Source: Lepus europaeus
Lineage: Eukaryota > Chordata > Mammalia > Lagomorpha > Leporidae
DNA length: 64,000 nt
NCBI RefSeq assembly: GCF_033115175.1
Contig: NC_084850.1
Coordinates: 20,553,218 to 20,617,217, forward strand
Reading direction: 5' to 3'
Of this stretch, positions 32,566 to 44,734 are shown in pieces; the first letter of the stretch is position 1; each line of letters begins with the position of its first letter. Under the pieces are notes generated by a model, which saw only the letters and a list, made by a program, of their open reading frames with translations, made no database searches and was not told the origin of the DNA. Made by a program: the position numbers and the translations under genes.

Positions 32566-32975
32566 AAGATTGCGATTTGTGGCCGGCGCCGCGGCTCACT
32601 AGGCTAATCCTCCGCCTTGCGGCGCCGGCACACCGGGTTCTAGTCCCGGTCGGGGCACCGGATTCTGTCCCGGTCGCCCCTCTTCCAGGCCAGCTCTCTG
32701 CTGTGGCCAGGGAGTGCAGTGGAGGATGGCCCAAGTCCTTGGGCCCTGCACCCCGTGGGAGACCAGGATAAGTGCCTGGCTCCTGCCATCGGATCAGCGC
32801 AGTGCACCGGCCGCAGCACGCTACCGCGGCGGCCATTGGAGGGTGAACCAACGGCAAAAGGAAGACCTTTCTCTCTGTCTCTCTCTCACTGTCCACTCTG
32901 CCTGTCAAAAATAAATAAATAAAAAATGAAAGCAGTTGTGATCAAATGCATGAAAAAAAAAAGATTGCGATTTGT
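32566..32975 (+). mobile_element. Young CSINE with 3' flanking transduction
   Basis: The SINE starts at 32581 (GGCCGGCGCCGCGG). Its A-rich tail ends near 32926 but is followed by 26 non-SINE bases and a second A run before the target duplication. AAGATTGCGATTTGT flanks the whole at 32566-32580 and 32961-32975. The extra sequence therefore arrived with the SINE. Confidence 0.9.
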
Positions 32976-32979
32976 GGCG

Positions 32980-33700
32980 ATCTCTGCCTTCCTCTCAGTG
33001 CAGGAAGAAGCCTCTTGTCAGGGTCTTGGTGTGTCCACGGGACCTCAGTGCGGGTTGCAACAGTGGTGCAGGGGGACTGAGAGTGCCGATGTACCTTGCA
33101 TGAGGCTCGGGGCTCCTTTCACAGGCCAGGGTCATGGAAATATGGCCTCTTGCTTCCAGAACCTTGCATACGGCACAGAGAAGTGTGACCCGCAACAGGT
33201 CCATAAGGGTACCTGAGGAGGCCATTAGGGGTTGGAGTGCTCTACAGGGGGCATTGTGCATCCTTGAGCCTGTGGGCCAACAGCAGCAGCTTACGTGGGC
33301 CCTGTAGCTCCCTGGTTCTCCAGAAGCAGCTAAGGGCAGTGCGTGCGCCTCCTTTGATAGACATTAAGTTAATCTCTTCTATAATCCACGGGCAAGTGGG
33401 GGATGCCAGGTGAATGGTGTGAGAATAGCAGTGTCACCTCACACTTCCCATGAGGGCCCAGAAATACAATCCGCTTTGTACTTGCTATGTGAAACATGAG
33501 TAAGTAACTGGAGAGAAAGAGGAAACATGTGAAAGCAGGGTTAGGGTTAGGGTTATTCTCAGGATATTTGAAGCAGAGGGACCAAGGTGTGTGACGAAAA
33601 CACAAACAGTTCCAACTTTTTTACAAATTGTTGAGGAGTCAATTGGGAAAACCTGGATGTGTATTTCAGGATGTAATAAATATTCAATCATAAGTTACCT
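32980..33700. other. Unique region, nothing recognised
   Basis: No supported gene. It includes a short (TTAGGG)3-like run at 33538-33557. Confidence 0.45.
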
Positions 33701-34320
33701 CCACTTTCCATAGCGTCATGGGTTTCTACTCTTGGGATTATTGAATTAACTAAAATATCATTTGCCAAAGAAGAACTCATTGAGTTCAATATGAGCAGAT
33801 TCTCTCCAAACAAAATGCAGCAAAGTCCATGTCTCTATCGGTATTAAAAAATCTTCCCAGTGCTGTAAAAACCAATAAGGAAATTTATCCCCATTAAATT
33901 CTATCAAATCTTGAAAGAACACATTGATGCTGTTCTAATTTCCTCCAAAATAGAACAGTAAAGAACCATTTCTAGTTCTTTCTAAAGAGACAGAACTACT
34001 CCGATAGCAAAGACAAACACATGACAGAAAGAAAAAAGAACTACAGACCAACATCCCTCATGAATTGAGATGCAGAACTCTTCAGCAAGATATCTGACAA
34101 ACCAAATTCAGTTGCATATTGAAAGTACCATACACCATGACCAAGCAAGAGGTATTCCAGGCCTCAAAGGGTGGTTCAACAGACGAAAATCCACCCATAT
34201 AATACACCACTAAAAATGACAATGCAGAAAGAAAGCTCATATCAGTTGATGCAAAAAAATAGCATTTGATAAAATTCAATAGTCATGCGTTAAAAAAACA
34301 ATAAACTTGGAATAGAAAGG
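33700..34320 (+). mobile_element. Old L1 ORF2 fragment
   Basis: ACTACAGACCAACATCCCTC, CTCTTCAGCAAGATATCTG and AGCATTTGATAAAATTCAA are L1 ORF2 reverse-transcriptase text. It carries several indels. Confidence 0.8.
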
Positions 34321-34439
34321 AAATTGCTTTATCTATTTATAAACTTTTATGGAAATCTCACCACTAACATAAAATCAGCTAATTCATTAATCTCAACAAT
34401 TATAATCATTAACTATGGGTTACACAGTGATCTCACAAT

Positions 34440-34770
34440 ATAATGTGTGTGTGTGTGTGTGTATGGTGGAAAGATTTAATCAAGTTAATTAATATATGCA
34501 CCATCTCAATTACTTTTTATTCTTCCTGCTTAATTTGCACTTTGCAGTCATTGACCAATGTCTCGTCATTCCCCACACTCCACAGCCTCTGTCAACCACC
34601 ATTCTACTGACTGCTTCTATGAGTTCATTTGTTTTTGATTCCACATAAACTGAGAATATGTTGTTTTGGTCTTTTTGTACCTGACTTATTTCACTAAGCA
34701 TATTGTCCTCTAGCTTTATCCATTTTGTGGCAAATGGCAGATTTTTCTTATTAAAAAGTATATTAGAAAA
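34440..34770 (-). mobile_element. Old L1 3'-region fragment, inverted, beside (GT)n
   Basis: A (GT)9 run at 34445-34463 is followed by antisense L1 3' text such as GAGTTCATTTGTTTTTGATTC and TTATTTCACTAAGCATA. Confidence 0.75.
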
Positions 34771-34779
34771 ACACAGATA

Positions 34780-36360
34780 TGCATGTTAATTCACACAGAA
34801 AATATTTAATGAGCAGTTTATACGATAAATATTTCAATTAACACTGGCTGTGGAGCAATGAATATAATGTGATTCCTGCCATTTGGAACGTCAAAATAGC
34901 TATAGATAAACAAGAGAATGAATTAATAATTGGATTTACCTTAAGAACATCAGTGGGGGAAAGGGAGGAGGATATGGCACTGCTCCAGTCCTGGAAAACC
35001 TTGCTTTTGAAATCTGCTGATAAAATAGGGGTAACTTATTACTTTTGTTTGGGAGACTGTGTTCTCTCTCTAGTGCCTCTCTTGGCTCTGCTCCAGGGGT
35101 ACATACCTCCTCTGGGAGGATGAGCAGACCGGTTTTGAGGTTGACCTGTTTCTTTTCTCTCTGCCTTCCCTAAACACCAGCCCCTCAGAAGGTATTAAAC
35201 AGCCATAGGCTTATGTTTCTTTTCCATCTTCCGGATTTGTCTCACTTGCCTTAGATTGAAGATTGGGAAAAGAAAAAAAGGGGGAGTCCATTGCTTCATT
35301 TCTCCCCTAGGTCTTCTCTACTCTGACCTCCTCAAACCCCAAAAGATACCTTCTACAACTTTGTATATAAAAAAAGGAAAATTTCATCCTATTTTTCCCT
35401 TCTTCCATATGAAAGAGCCCCAGCCTTCTTTGTTTTTTCTAAGGGAGTAGAAGTGTGATTTGTCTCTCATCTCCCCCAAGTCCCTGCTCAGTGAGGGAGG
35501 GTGGGGTTTCAGATGGGGTTAGACTGTTGCTGCAGGCAGTGAAGACTTTGTTGATCTCTCCCCTGGGCTGTGTGTTTTCTTATATTTCGCCTTCAGGAAT
35601 TACACTGTGCCTTCTCCACAGGGGAATGGGCTTTGTCTCCCCAGCTCTCCACTTCCCCAGTAACTGCTCATGAACAGTGTGGACAAAGGCAGGTCTTCAT
35701 ATTTTTGATCATCTCTGTTTCCTGCTGATATCCCGTAACCCTGTTCTAGAGTTTAGGACACAAAGACTTTGAGGAGAATGTGCTGAGATTGACCTGAGGA
35801 GATCCCTTCTACACCCACGAACGGCAGCTGCCCAGGGTCTGCTCCCTTTTCTCAGGTCTGTCATCCTCTGGGGCAAGGGGTAGTGCTCCAATCTCTGTAG
35901 CCTAAAACAAGTTAATTTTTCTCTTAACACTGGCAATAACCAGTCTCCATACCACTGTCTTTTCCTAATAATCTCACACTGTGTTTTTATTGGTTCCCAT
36001 CCAGTTGTCACCAGGGCTGTGTGAGTAAATGCTTTTAAATGCTCCCATTCTGCTCTTTCCCCCTTCACTCTTGGGTGTGAATGATGCTAATCTTTGATCT
36101 TTCAGTTTCTTCCTGCTCATTTTGTATCTTCCTTTCTTGTCTCTACCTCCCCTACCTTTTGTCTGTGGGTGTTTTGGTACCGGATATTTTTTGGCTTTTT
36201 GTACAAAGATTAGTTTCAATCTAGTCTATAGCTCCTTTGTAAACCAATTAAAAAGTAATTTTTTAATAAAAAAAGAACAACAGTAATTATGCCATGCATT
36301 AACTAATTCTCCATTTAGAATTAGAAAGTTTTGCAAAGATTCTCTATCTTTCTCCTCCTT
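34780..36360. other. Unique region, nothing recognised
   Basis: Short frames occur but there are no domain signals, CpG island or clear repeats. Confidence 0.4.
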
Positions 36361-36375
36361 CCCTGCCAGCCTGCT

Positions 36376-36435
36376 TTAAATAATAAATAACAAATAAATA
36401 ATAATTGTTATTAATAAATAACAAATAAATATTTT
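36376..36435. repeat. AT-rich (AATA)n repeat
   Basis: Two near-copies of TTAATAAATAACAAATAAAT-type sequence in about 60 bases. Confidence 0.8.
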
Positions 36436-36524
36436 TTAAAAAAGAAACTATACCACAATTTATATATACTTTCATTGAAGGACATTAAGCTTTTTCCATC
36501 TTTTGGCTACTGTGAATACTGCTG

Positions 36525-37160
36525 CTATTGTTACCAGAGAAATTGCAGGGTTCTTGTCTTCGCGCAAGAAAGAATTCAGGCATGAGACAGAGAGTAGTGG
36601 GAGGTAAAAGTAGCAAAGTTTATTAGGGTAGGGACATCCGTAAAAACGGATGGGCACCTCTCCAGACAGGGCCTGAGAGACTGGGGAGGAGGAAGGAGTG
36701 GAGAGATTACACCTCAGCAAAGATGCAGAGAGCTGAGCGCACAGTCCAGTTGAGGCTGGGGGTTTTTAAGGAGATGGGTCTTGCTTCCCCACCTCAGCTC
36801 CTCTTGGAACAAAGGGCTTTTTGGATGTAAATAGAAAAACTTCTCTTGAAGGTCTGAAACAAAGGACTTTATGGATGCAAATGTTATCAGACCAGAGGAA
36901 AGGAGCAGGGTGTTTGAGATGCAGATACTAGGCTGCACCTGGGAGATTGTGGCAAATTTATCAGGCAGGAAGCAGGAGGGGTGAGGGCCTCCACCTGGCA
37001 GGTTATCAGGTAGAAGGGGGCAGGGCAGGCAGGATGCGAAATCTGGGCTTCCCCTGAAACCTTGTTAGGATGACTTTGAGATGTAGATGCATATAGATGT
37101 CTTCTGTTTAGGCCTGTCACACACACATAAGCTCATAACTGACTTCCTACCTAACACTAT
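36525..37160 (-). mobile_element. Solo LTR, class I ERV-like, 628 bp
   Basis: The LTR (36529-37156) starts TGTTAGGTAGGAAGTC in its own sense and ends GGTAACA. CTAT flanks it at 36525-36528 and 37157-37160. AATAAA lies in CCTAATAAACTTTGC (about 36620). It is the same family as 540-1559, with only moderate similarity between them. Confidence 0.88.
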
Positions 37161-37242
37161 GAATACTCATGTCCAAGAACTTGTTCAAAAACCTATTTTA
37201 GGAATAATTTTAAAATATTCATTCTTTTGGTTATATATCTAT

Positions 37243-38766
37243 GAGTGTGTGGAGAATCCCACAGGAAGTCCCAAAAGAGTCACAAATCACCACTTACCTG
37301 ACCAGCACAAGGAGGTGAACTGTGGAAACTCTACAAGAAAACATCTAGAGTCAAAAACTACCACTAGCCACAAAATGAAAGTAACAGAAAATGGAGTCAC
37401 TCATGATAAGCCAGGAGCTGATGACATCACTCATGTCAAGCTCAGCGCTTGCTAGAAAAATGCCCCTCATCAGACTGGACAGACATCTCTGGACAGTCTG
37501 ATAAGCGTGGGCGATAGCTGGAGTTACCTTACCAACTCACACGAGGATTGGACATGAGCAGGAGACACCTGAGCCCAGACAACAGATTGGTGACACCTCA
37601 GGGAACTCCGAGCTGGTTAGACTGAGTCAAGCATGGACAGCACGTGAATAGCAGGTGAGCTGCAGGAAAAAATTGGGATAAAAAGGTAGCCTTTTTGCAC
37701 TGCTCTTCATCCTCTCAGGGATCATGGCCCGGTGTGTGTGAACCTCTGGATTTCCACACATCTGGAGCTGAAGAGGCAGCCCGCTACTCTGCATGGAGCA
37801 GATAGGAGCACAAGCCAACAATGGACAAAGGGCCCAGTTCGTGTGAACCTCTGGATCTCCTCACAATTGGTGCTGAAGAGCCAGCTCACTAACCCCCTTG
37901 CTAAACGACACAGGGTGACTACGGGATCAAAACTCCAGCCAAGATGCTGCCTCGCCGCCTTGCCTGGACCCCTTATCAGCTTACTGCCAGATCTGACCAC
38001 AAAGCTGGACCAGGCCTCTCAGCAGGGGACCTCTGCTACTTCTCGCCTGCCTGTTAGTGACTGATCCAAGATCTGTCTCTGCCGAAACGTTGAGCTCTGG
38101 ACTTTGTGGACTTTGAACACTGACACTCTTTGTCGTGTCTGTGATACGAGCCTTGAAAACGCAGCTTTTACAAGTAATGTTAGTCATGTGTAATATAACT
38201 ATGCTTTGACCCTATGCAAGGTATCTGAAAATAATGCTGGAGACCTTGATGTACATATACTATTATAATTGGATAACCCTCAAAGCTACTTTAACACTGT
38301 ATACTGCGATATGTGGATTAATGAATAAGTTCAAGTAGTATTATTGATATTGATATTAATGGAACTGATTCCAGTAGTCCTCTAGGCATTAAGGAAATAG
38401 TGTTACTCTGATAGTTAAGTGTTATTATAGTAAGTTAAGTAGAATATAAGTAGTTATGTAAGCTAAGTAGTTATGTTAAGCTAAGTAGCTAAGTTAAGTA
38501 GCTAAGTCTCGTTAAGTAGTTATGTTAAGTTTATTGATAAGTGTGTTAAATAGTATAGATTAGTAAGTATATTGATACTGATAAGTATATTGACATCAAT
38601 GAGCATGCTGATGAGTAGTGTGATAAAAAACCCTTGGTATGTAAGCAATAAAGTCTCTCATTGGAAAGACAGTCTTGTGTCCTGGTGTTCCTTTCTTCCC
38701 CATGCTCTGACATGTTGCTCTTAGCCCCTGTTGAGCTGCGTAACAGCAGGCACTCGTGACAGAGTG
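37243..38766 (+). mobile_element. Long solo LTR, 1514 bp, 5-bp target duplication
   Basis: The element (37248-38761) starts TGTGGAGAATCCC and ends CTCGTGACA. GAGTG flanks it at 37243-37247 and 38762-38766. A TATA-like GGGATAAAAAGG is at about 37674 and AATAAA near 38648. Between them are two related 50-55-base segments (about 37728 and 37830, both with GTGTGAACCTCTGGAT) and a run of AAGTAGTTATG-type repeats (38410-38530). A 5-bp duplication suggests an ERVL-like (class III) or other element. The family is not recognised. Confidence 0.8.
38410..38535. repeat. Imperfect GTTAAGTAGTTAT / GCTAAGTAG repeats
   Basis: About ten imperfect copies of a 9-13 base AAGTAGTTATGTTAAGCT-like unit, all inside the long LTR. 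They probably arose by local slippage. Confidence 0.85.
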
Positions 38767-39057
38767 GAATTCCTGGATCATACTGTTTAATTTATTGAGA
38801 ACTTATCAAATAGGTTTCCATAGCAGCTGCACCATTTTACACTCCCACCAACATGCTTCTTCATACCCTCACTGGCTTATGAATTTCCATTAATTGCTGA
38901 TTATAGTTATGCTAGTGAGTATGAGGTTGTATGTTGTACTTTTATTTGCATTTCCCCAATGAATAATATTGAACATCTTTTCATGTGTTTCTGGGCCATT
39001 TGTATATATTCTTTGGAGACTTCTTTATTTGAGACTTCTGCCCCTTGTTAAAGTTAG

Positions 39058-39228
39058 GTTGTCGTCCGGCACTGCGGCTCACTAGGCTAATCCTCTGCCT
39101 AGCGGCGCAGGCACACCGGGTTCTAGTCCCGGTCGGGGCACCGGATTCTGTCCCAGTTGCCCCTCTTCCAGGCCAGCTTTCTGCTGTGGCCAGGGAGTGC
39201 AGTGGAGGATGGCCCAAGTGCTTGGGCC
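39058..39228 (+). mobile_element. CSINE, 3'-truncated
   Basis: A near-consensus head and middle stop after CTTGGGCCCTGACCCC with no pyrimidine segment and no A tail. Retroposition truncates 5' ends, so a later deletion probably removed the 3' part. Confidence 0.88.
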
Positions 39229-39284
39229 CTGACCCCATTCTAAGCCCAACTTGTTCTTTCATTTCTGTATTCTCTTCAAGGTAG

Positions 39285-40935
39285 GAAACTAATTCTATTA
39301 TGAAGGAATCCGTAGGACGCACAATTTAATCTTAGGCCTTATAAAAGAGATGGCTAACATTTTTCTGTAATAGCATAGCCAAAATAAGAACTTAAATAAT
39401 AATCTCATAGCTAGATTCTCTTCGCCATCAGCGAAGTATACAGTAAGTAGAAAAAACCTCCCTTTCAGACCAAAGGGAAAGAAAGTTTTAAAGTGAGAAT
39501 ATAATTTTCCTCATGGGTATTGTCTACCTTAGAAAAACTACTACAGAACATGCCTGTGACTATAGACTTGTAGTTCAGGCCACCGAAGATTAGAGATGGG
39601 ACTTGGGCACTCCCTTGACTTGCATCCTCTGGTCTGCTTTAACACAAACCAGGAGGAAAAGAAAGCTAGGCATCAGAAGCAATGGGTGGCAGGCCTATTA
39701 ATGGCTGATCTGTACAGTGATCTGCCCTCAAGGAGACCCAACAGGCCAGTCCACTGCAGTGGCTTTCAATGTGTAAGCCTTGCCTTCAGCAGAAGTCAGC
39801 TTGTGAAGAGCCCTGGCAGCTCTGCCAAGAGTTGGATCACTGGAAATGGACCTGCCCTGGAGTCGAAGGATGCCCAGGTCAGAGATCTTATTGGCTCTAA
39901 GCTGAAAAGCCCTTCACTCAGCCCAACTTCCAAAGTGACCACTGCAGCTGAGGGGATGGTCAAGTAGGGTCAGCAACATTGCAGGCAGAACTGTAAATTT
40001 CTTGTTAGAGATGCCACCTACCTTTACCTGGCCAGCTCTCCTCCCAGGCCAGCCACGTAATGAAAGTCAACAGAGTGCCTTCCCCTAGGAGGTTCACACC
40101 TCCCTTAGGATGTACCCCATGTGAAGAGATAGATAGGTCTGGGCCTCTGAATTTACAAGGCCTAAAGCCCACCAGATTATTATTAAGCCCCTTCTATCAG
40201 GTTCTATTTGCCTCTCAATCAGAAAACTTACTTGTAGCTTAGACAGCACCTTTCTTAGCTCCTCTAATAATGACTCTGTCCTTTGTTCTAGACCCTGTCT
40301 AGCGTACTTGGGCCTCATTCCTTTGTAATCATAACCTCTACTCTACCACCAATGGCTCTACTCCCAACCTGTGAGTACTGATGGTCCTCTTCCCCACTTA
40401 ATGCTGTATAATTGTTCAGACCTGGTAAATGCCACTCTTAGGATCATTGGTTACTATCCTCACTCTGTCTTTTATGACCTTGTCTAAATATGCGCAGAGT
40501 TGGCAAACTTGCAAGGCTTCCATAGCCTTGGCAACTCATGACGAGAGCCTAGGGTGGTTACTGGTGCCATAAACTAGAGTGTCAATTTGTTGGGTCAACA
40601 ACAGGAGCCACTGTGCTGTTGCTCCTCATGTGGGATCTCTGTCCTTAATGTGCTGTACATTGTGATTTAATGCTATAACTAGTACTCAAACAGTATGTTT
40701 CACTTTGTGTTTCTATGTGGGTGCAAACTGTTGAAATCTTTATACTAAATGGATCTTCTGTATATAAAGAGAATTGAAAATGAATCTTGATGCAAATGGA
40801 AGGGGAGAGGGAGCGGGAGAGGGGAGGGTTGCGGGTGGGAGGGAAGCTATGGGAGGGGGAAGCCATTGTAATCCATAAGCTGTACACTGGAAATTTATAT
40901 TCATTAAATAAAAGTTAAAAAAAAGAAACTAATTC
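39285..40935 (+). mobile_element. 5'-truncated rabbit-type L1, 3' end
   Basis: The insert (39296-40924) ends with the G-rich tract (GGGGAGAGGGAGCGGGAGAG at about 40803), CATTAAATAAAAGTTAAA and an A tail, as in rabbit L1 3' ends. GAAACTAATTC flanks it at 39285-39295 and 40925-40935. It is mainly 3' untranslated region, and open frames inside are not genes. Confidence 0.88.
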
Positions 40936-42690
40936 CAGGTGAATTATAAATTGTAATGTGTAAGGTAAAATAAAATGACTTGAAAATGAAAACAGAGAAT
41001 TAGTTTCTTGATCTTGAGGTAGGCAATGGTTTCCTCACAAAAACTCCAACAGCACCAATAATGAAGGGGATATCTCTGGGGGAACTGCAGGCCTCAGAGG
41101 TGAGGACACACCCAAACCACTGGGGAGATCGCCAGTGACTCAGAGGACAATGGACAGGCCTGGGTAATTGTGCTGAGTTTCCCTCAGGTTGCCCATTGTC
41201 AAGTGAGCTCTGGGCGCTGGAAGGATCCAGCTCCTGCCCATCACCAGAATGTGACAAGAATCAGGAGTGCTCAGAGATGGCTGAGCCCCCCTGGAGATAA
41301 GCAGGCCCCTGTGCTGTCCTGCTTCATCATCTCAGGCTCCTCAGTGAGCCTTGTGAGGGTCAGTTCTGAGAGGGGACATAGGCTTGAGCTGCAAAGGCAG
41401 GCAGGATGGAGGAGGAGACAGTTATCAGGAAGGAGAAAAAACACTTCACAGAGATGGTTCTTAAGCGTTTAGGTCAGCTCCACCCACACAGACGAGGAGA
41501 GCCCAGAGTTCCTGGAATGCAGCCCGCTTAGTAGCTGGTGACTGATGTGCCAGACAGCAGAGGCGCTGGTGCAGTACTCTTTCTTGGGAATCCAGAGAAA
41601 CCCGGAGCAGTGTAGACCCATCATCCAGAACTCAGTGAGAGGTTCTGTAGAAGAAATATGGCCGCAACCAGAGACAAAGAAAGAAAAGCAGACTCCTCCT
41701 CCCAGCACAGACCTTGAAAAGTGGCTGCTCGCAATTAACTAGTGAAGCACTGCCCACTGTGATCTTGTCCATAGAGGGTAGAAGTCCTAAGTTCTGCTTC
41801 TGTAAACTCCAGTCATAAATCTATCCTAATAATTCTGCCCCTGGTATCTCTTCTACAAACATACCAGGCCCACTGACCATTGGAAGTGTGGTCCTAAGTC
41901 ACATAGGCTGCAATTTAAACCCACCAATGCTGTAACAGCTAAGGTATGATGCTGATGAACCTATAAATATTGTAAGAAACTTGGGATTGTTGCTCAGTTC
42001 TTGGGAAATGATTCCAGCTGAGCCCACTGGTTTAATAGACTGCTTGGATCCTCCACTGTCTCTGGTGCCTGTTTGAATAAAGGGAGTTTTCTCACTCCAA
42101 GTTTCTGTAACAGTTTAGCCATTCTAACAGTCCTGAAGAAACAGTGTGAGAGCAGAGATAGGTACTGGAAACCTCAATAATGAGGGAACACTGGAGATTC
42201 TGCACCCACACTTAATTGTTGGTGCAGATTTGGCAATGACATGAGATTAAGTTGCAGGTTAAGCTCCTATTTAATCCTTATGTCATCAGGCCTATATGAT
42301 CAAGAGTTTATACAGGTGTATGACACTGGGCCTGCCTTTGATAGAGTTATGGCTTCTAAGGCAACCTCTGCTCTCAAGAGAAAGTATGTGAGACGTGCTC
42401 TAAGACAGTAGTTCTAAAAGTTGCATTGCAACAGCATCAGTGTATGTCAGATCCTGTTAGGAATGCCAATTTCCTGGCTGTATCACACTCTAAATGAAGG
42501 AGAAACTCTGAGGGTGGTGCCCAGCCATTGCTGTTTAAACAAAATATATATTAAATACTGTTGTATGAGAACACAGTCAATATGGAGTGAGTTTTGAGGG
42601 GACAATTACAAAGAGGAAATGGGATGTGATATACCTGGGAAGATCTGGACAGGTTAGGAGGTCCCATTGGTGTCTAAAAGCAAAGCAAAA
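40936..42690. other. Unique region, possible old LTR end
   Basis: No gene supported. The stretch around 42040-42110, with TTTGAATAAAGGGAGTTTTC, resembles an LTR polyadenylation region, but I could not define ends. Confidence 0.35.
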
Positions 42691-42692
42691 TC

Positions 42693-42945
42693 AAGGGCTG
42701 GCATTGTGGTGCAAGGGGGTTGAGCCAGCACTTTCGATGTAGGGGCATCACATAGCACAGTGCCGGTTTCTGTCCTGGCTAGTTTGCTTCCAATCCAGCT
42801 CCCTGCTAAATGGAAAATGACCCAAATACTTGGGCCCTTGCAAACCATATGGAAGACCAGAGTGGAGTTCCTGCTTCCTGCCTTCAGCTTGGCCCAGCCC
42901 AAGCAGCTGTGGCCCTTTTGGGAATTAACCAACAGGTGGATGATA

Positions 42946-42984
<39 letters not shown>

Positions 42985-43040
42985 TCTCCCTCCCTCCCTC
43001 CCTCCCTCCCTCCCTCCCTCCCTCTCTCTCTCTTTCTCCC
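42693..43040 (+). mobile_element. CSINE followed by (TC)n(CCCT)n expansion
   Basis: The SINE head AAGGGCTGGCATTGTGG starts at about 42693. At 42950-43040 its pyrimidine segment has grown into about 14 TC and then about 8 CCCT units, replacing the normal tail. Confidence 0.88.
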
Positions 43041-43044
43041 TCAT

Positions 43045-44730
43045 CCTAGAACTCAGAGTTCTTCTGAAGTGTCTGCTGTGTACTTTGGATAGGAGTCAGA
43101 TCCTTCTTTTCACCTCAGTTCTCACACAGCAATACCCGAGCTGGAGGAGAGACAGAGGAAATGTTGCTTAGCATTATATATCTTTCTCTCTACTTCAGCA
43201 CAAATGCTAGCATTGGAGCAGACTTGCTTTCCAAAGCTGTTCTGGCTTCTGTCTCTCCATCCTTTCCCTGGGTTGTTCAAATCTGAGGGAGGGACATGAT
43301 CCCCCTGCTTCCCTCAATCTTGGCTCCTCCTGCAAGTCCCACCTTTCATCTACTCATAATTCTGGATTCCTGGGAGAGTTTGTCCGACTCTTCTTCCAAC
43401 CAGTGCTGCATTCCTTACTCAAAACCACAGAGTAAGTAAGCAGTAGGCAGCACAGATAGAGAAGAGGAAAACAAAAAAAGACAGCAATGGGAATCGATGA
43501 CCTTAGCAATGACTATGTAGACTGCTGAGCCAGGGACAGGACTTTTGAAGGGAGCCTCATCCTCATCACCATGCCCACCTACCTGCCATTTGTTCACTTC
43601 CAAGAAAGAGAAAGGAGGTGGCAAGGAGAGCACTTAAATCTCTTGATGAACACTATTCCAGTGTTCCTTTTTATTCCCTCTTCTCTCCCCCACCCTGATG
43701 CCCATTGTGGTTATGGGGATCATTCCTCTGTGAACAGTGAAGCACAGTTAACACTCACTAGGCCCTGTCCCTGGGAATCCTCTCTGTGGGAACTGAGTTG
43801 GCAAATGTCCACAAGATTGGCCTGTGGCAGAGGGAGCAAGGCAGTGGAGGAAGTGTATGTGTGTGTGTGTGAGTTGGACGATCTGGAAGGGACCTGAATG
43901 TGCCTGCCCAGGGAGAGAAGCCATCTCATTGTTTGCTGGGAGGGGAAAGTGGAGACCTAGGTCTGGCATGGTCTGGCCTTGACACACTGATGTGCTTTTG
44001 TGCCTCAGGCACAGTAAGCAATGGCATTCTGGTCCCTGAGCCTTCAGACTTCCACTCAGGTCTTACAAACACACACCTGAGTAAAAAGACCCCTCTCCTC
44101 TGCTCTCCCAGCTTCTTTCTTCTCTGCACTCAGCACATCTTCTCTAAGAGCACAGAGACTGAGGGATAAACTCAGAGTCTTCATACCTTGTTTCAGATCA
44201 GCCTTTTTCTCCTCAGTTCTGCCTCTGCCTGTGGGACCTAAAGTTGAAGCATTCTGTTTCTTCTCTCTGTCCCTTGAATGAGTGCTCTGTCTGCTTCTCC
44301 AGTCCCTGAGCTTTCCTGTGTTGTCTCCCTGTTTTATTCTCCAAAACTTAGTGCAGTACAGGAATCTTACCCCTGTGCTGCAGAGCCAGGCCCCACCCCC
44401 CTCCTTCATCCCATTTCTCCATGGATACCTTTCTCTCCCTTTTCTGAGATGATAGCAGTACTCAGGATGCTTGGAGAATGGGGCCCTGGGAGATGGTCAC
44501 ATGGTTGAAAAGAAAAGAAATAGATGTTTAGCTCTGACTACTAAATCCTATTCCACAGCCTAGGGAAGAATGTGTGCTTCCTCTTAGAGCCCTTGTGTTC
44601 AAAGAATGGTACAGTATCTGGAAAACAAAGGACCCTACATCTTTTCCCTATCTCTGTCCAGATGAATCCAGAGAGAATCACTTCCTGACACTTTCCGTAA
44701 GTACTTGACTTCACAAACAGGGCCCATGTT
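43045..44730. other. Unique region with short (GT)n
   Basis: A (GT)8-like run lies at 43855-43871. Nothing else is recognised. Confidence 0.4.
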
Positions 44731-44734
44731 TAGG

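Larger units (their letters stand above)
36450..39057 (-). mobile_element. Old inverted L1 split by two LTRs
   Basis: Antisense L1 text at 36465-36524 (GACATTAAGCTTTTTCCATC), 37161-37242 and 38767-39057 (TGGATCATACTGTT, CACTCCCACCAACATG) becomes continuous once the LTRs at 36529-37156 and 37248-38761 are removed. Confidence 0.85.

Noticed and set aside
38410-38535. Regularly spaced repeats considered as a CRISPR-like array
   Set aside because: Units are imperfect, 9-13 bases, without unique spacers, and lie within an LTR of a mammalian genome.
41469-41742. Pair of overlapping frames with Trp-rich minus-strand peptide
   Set aside because: No domain, splice context or paralogue. It could be old LTR sequence, but ends could not be defined.
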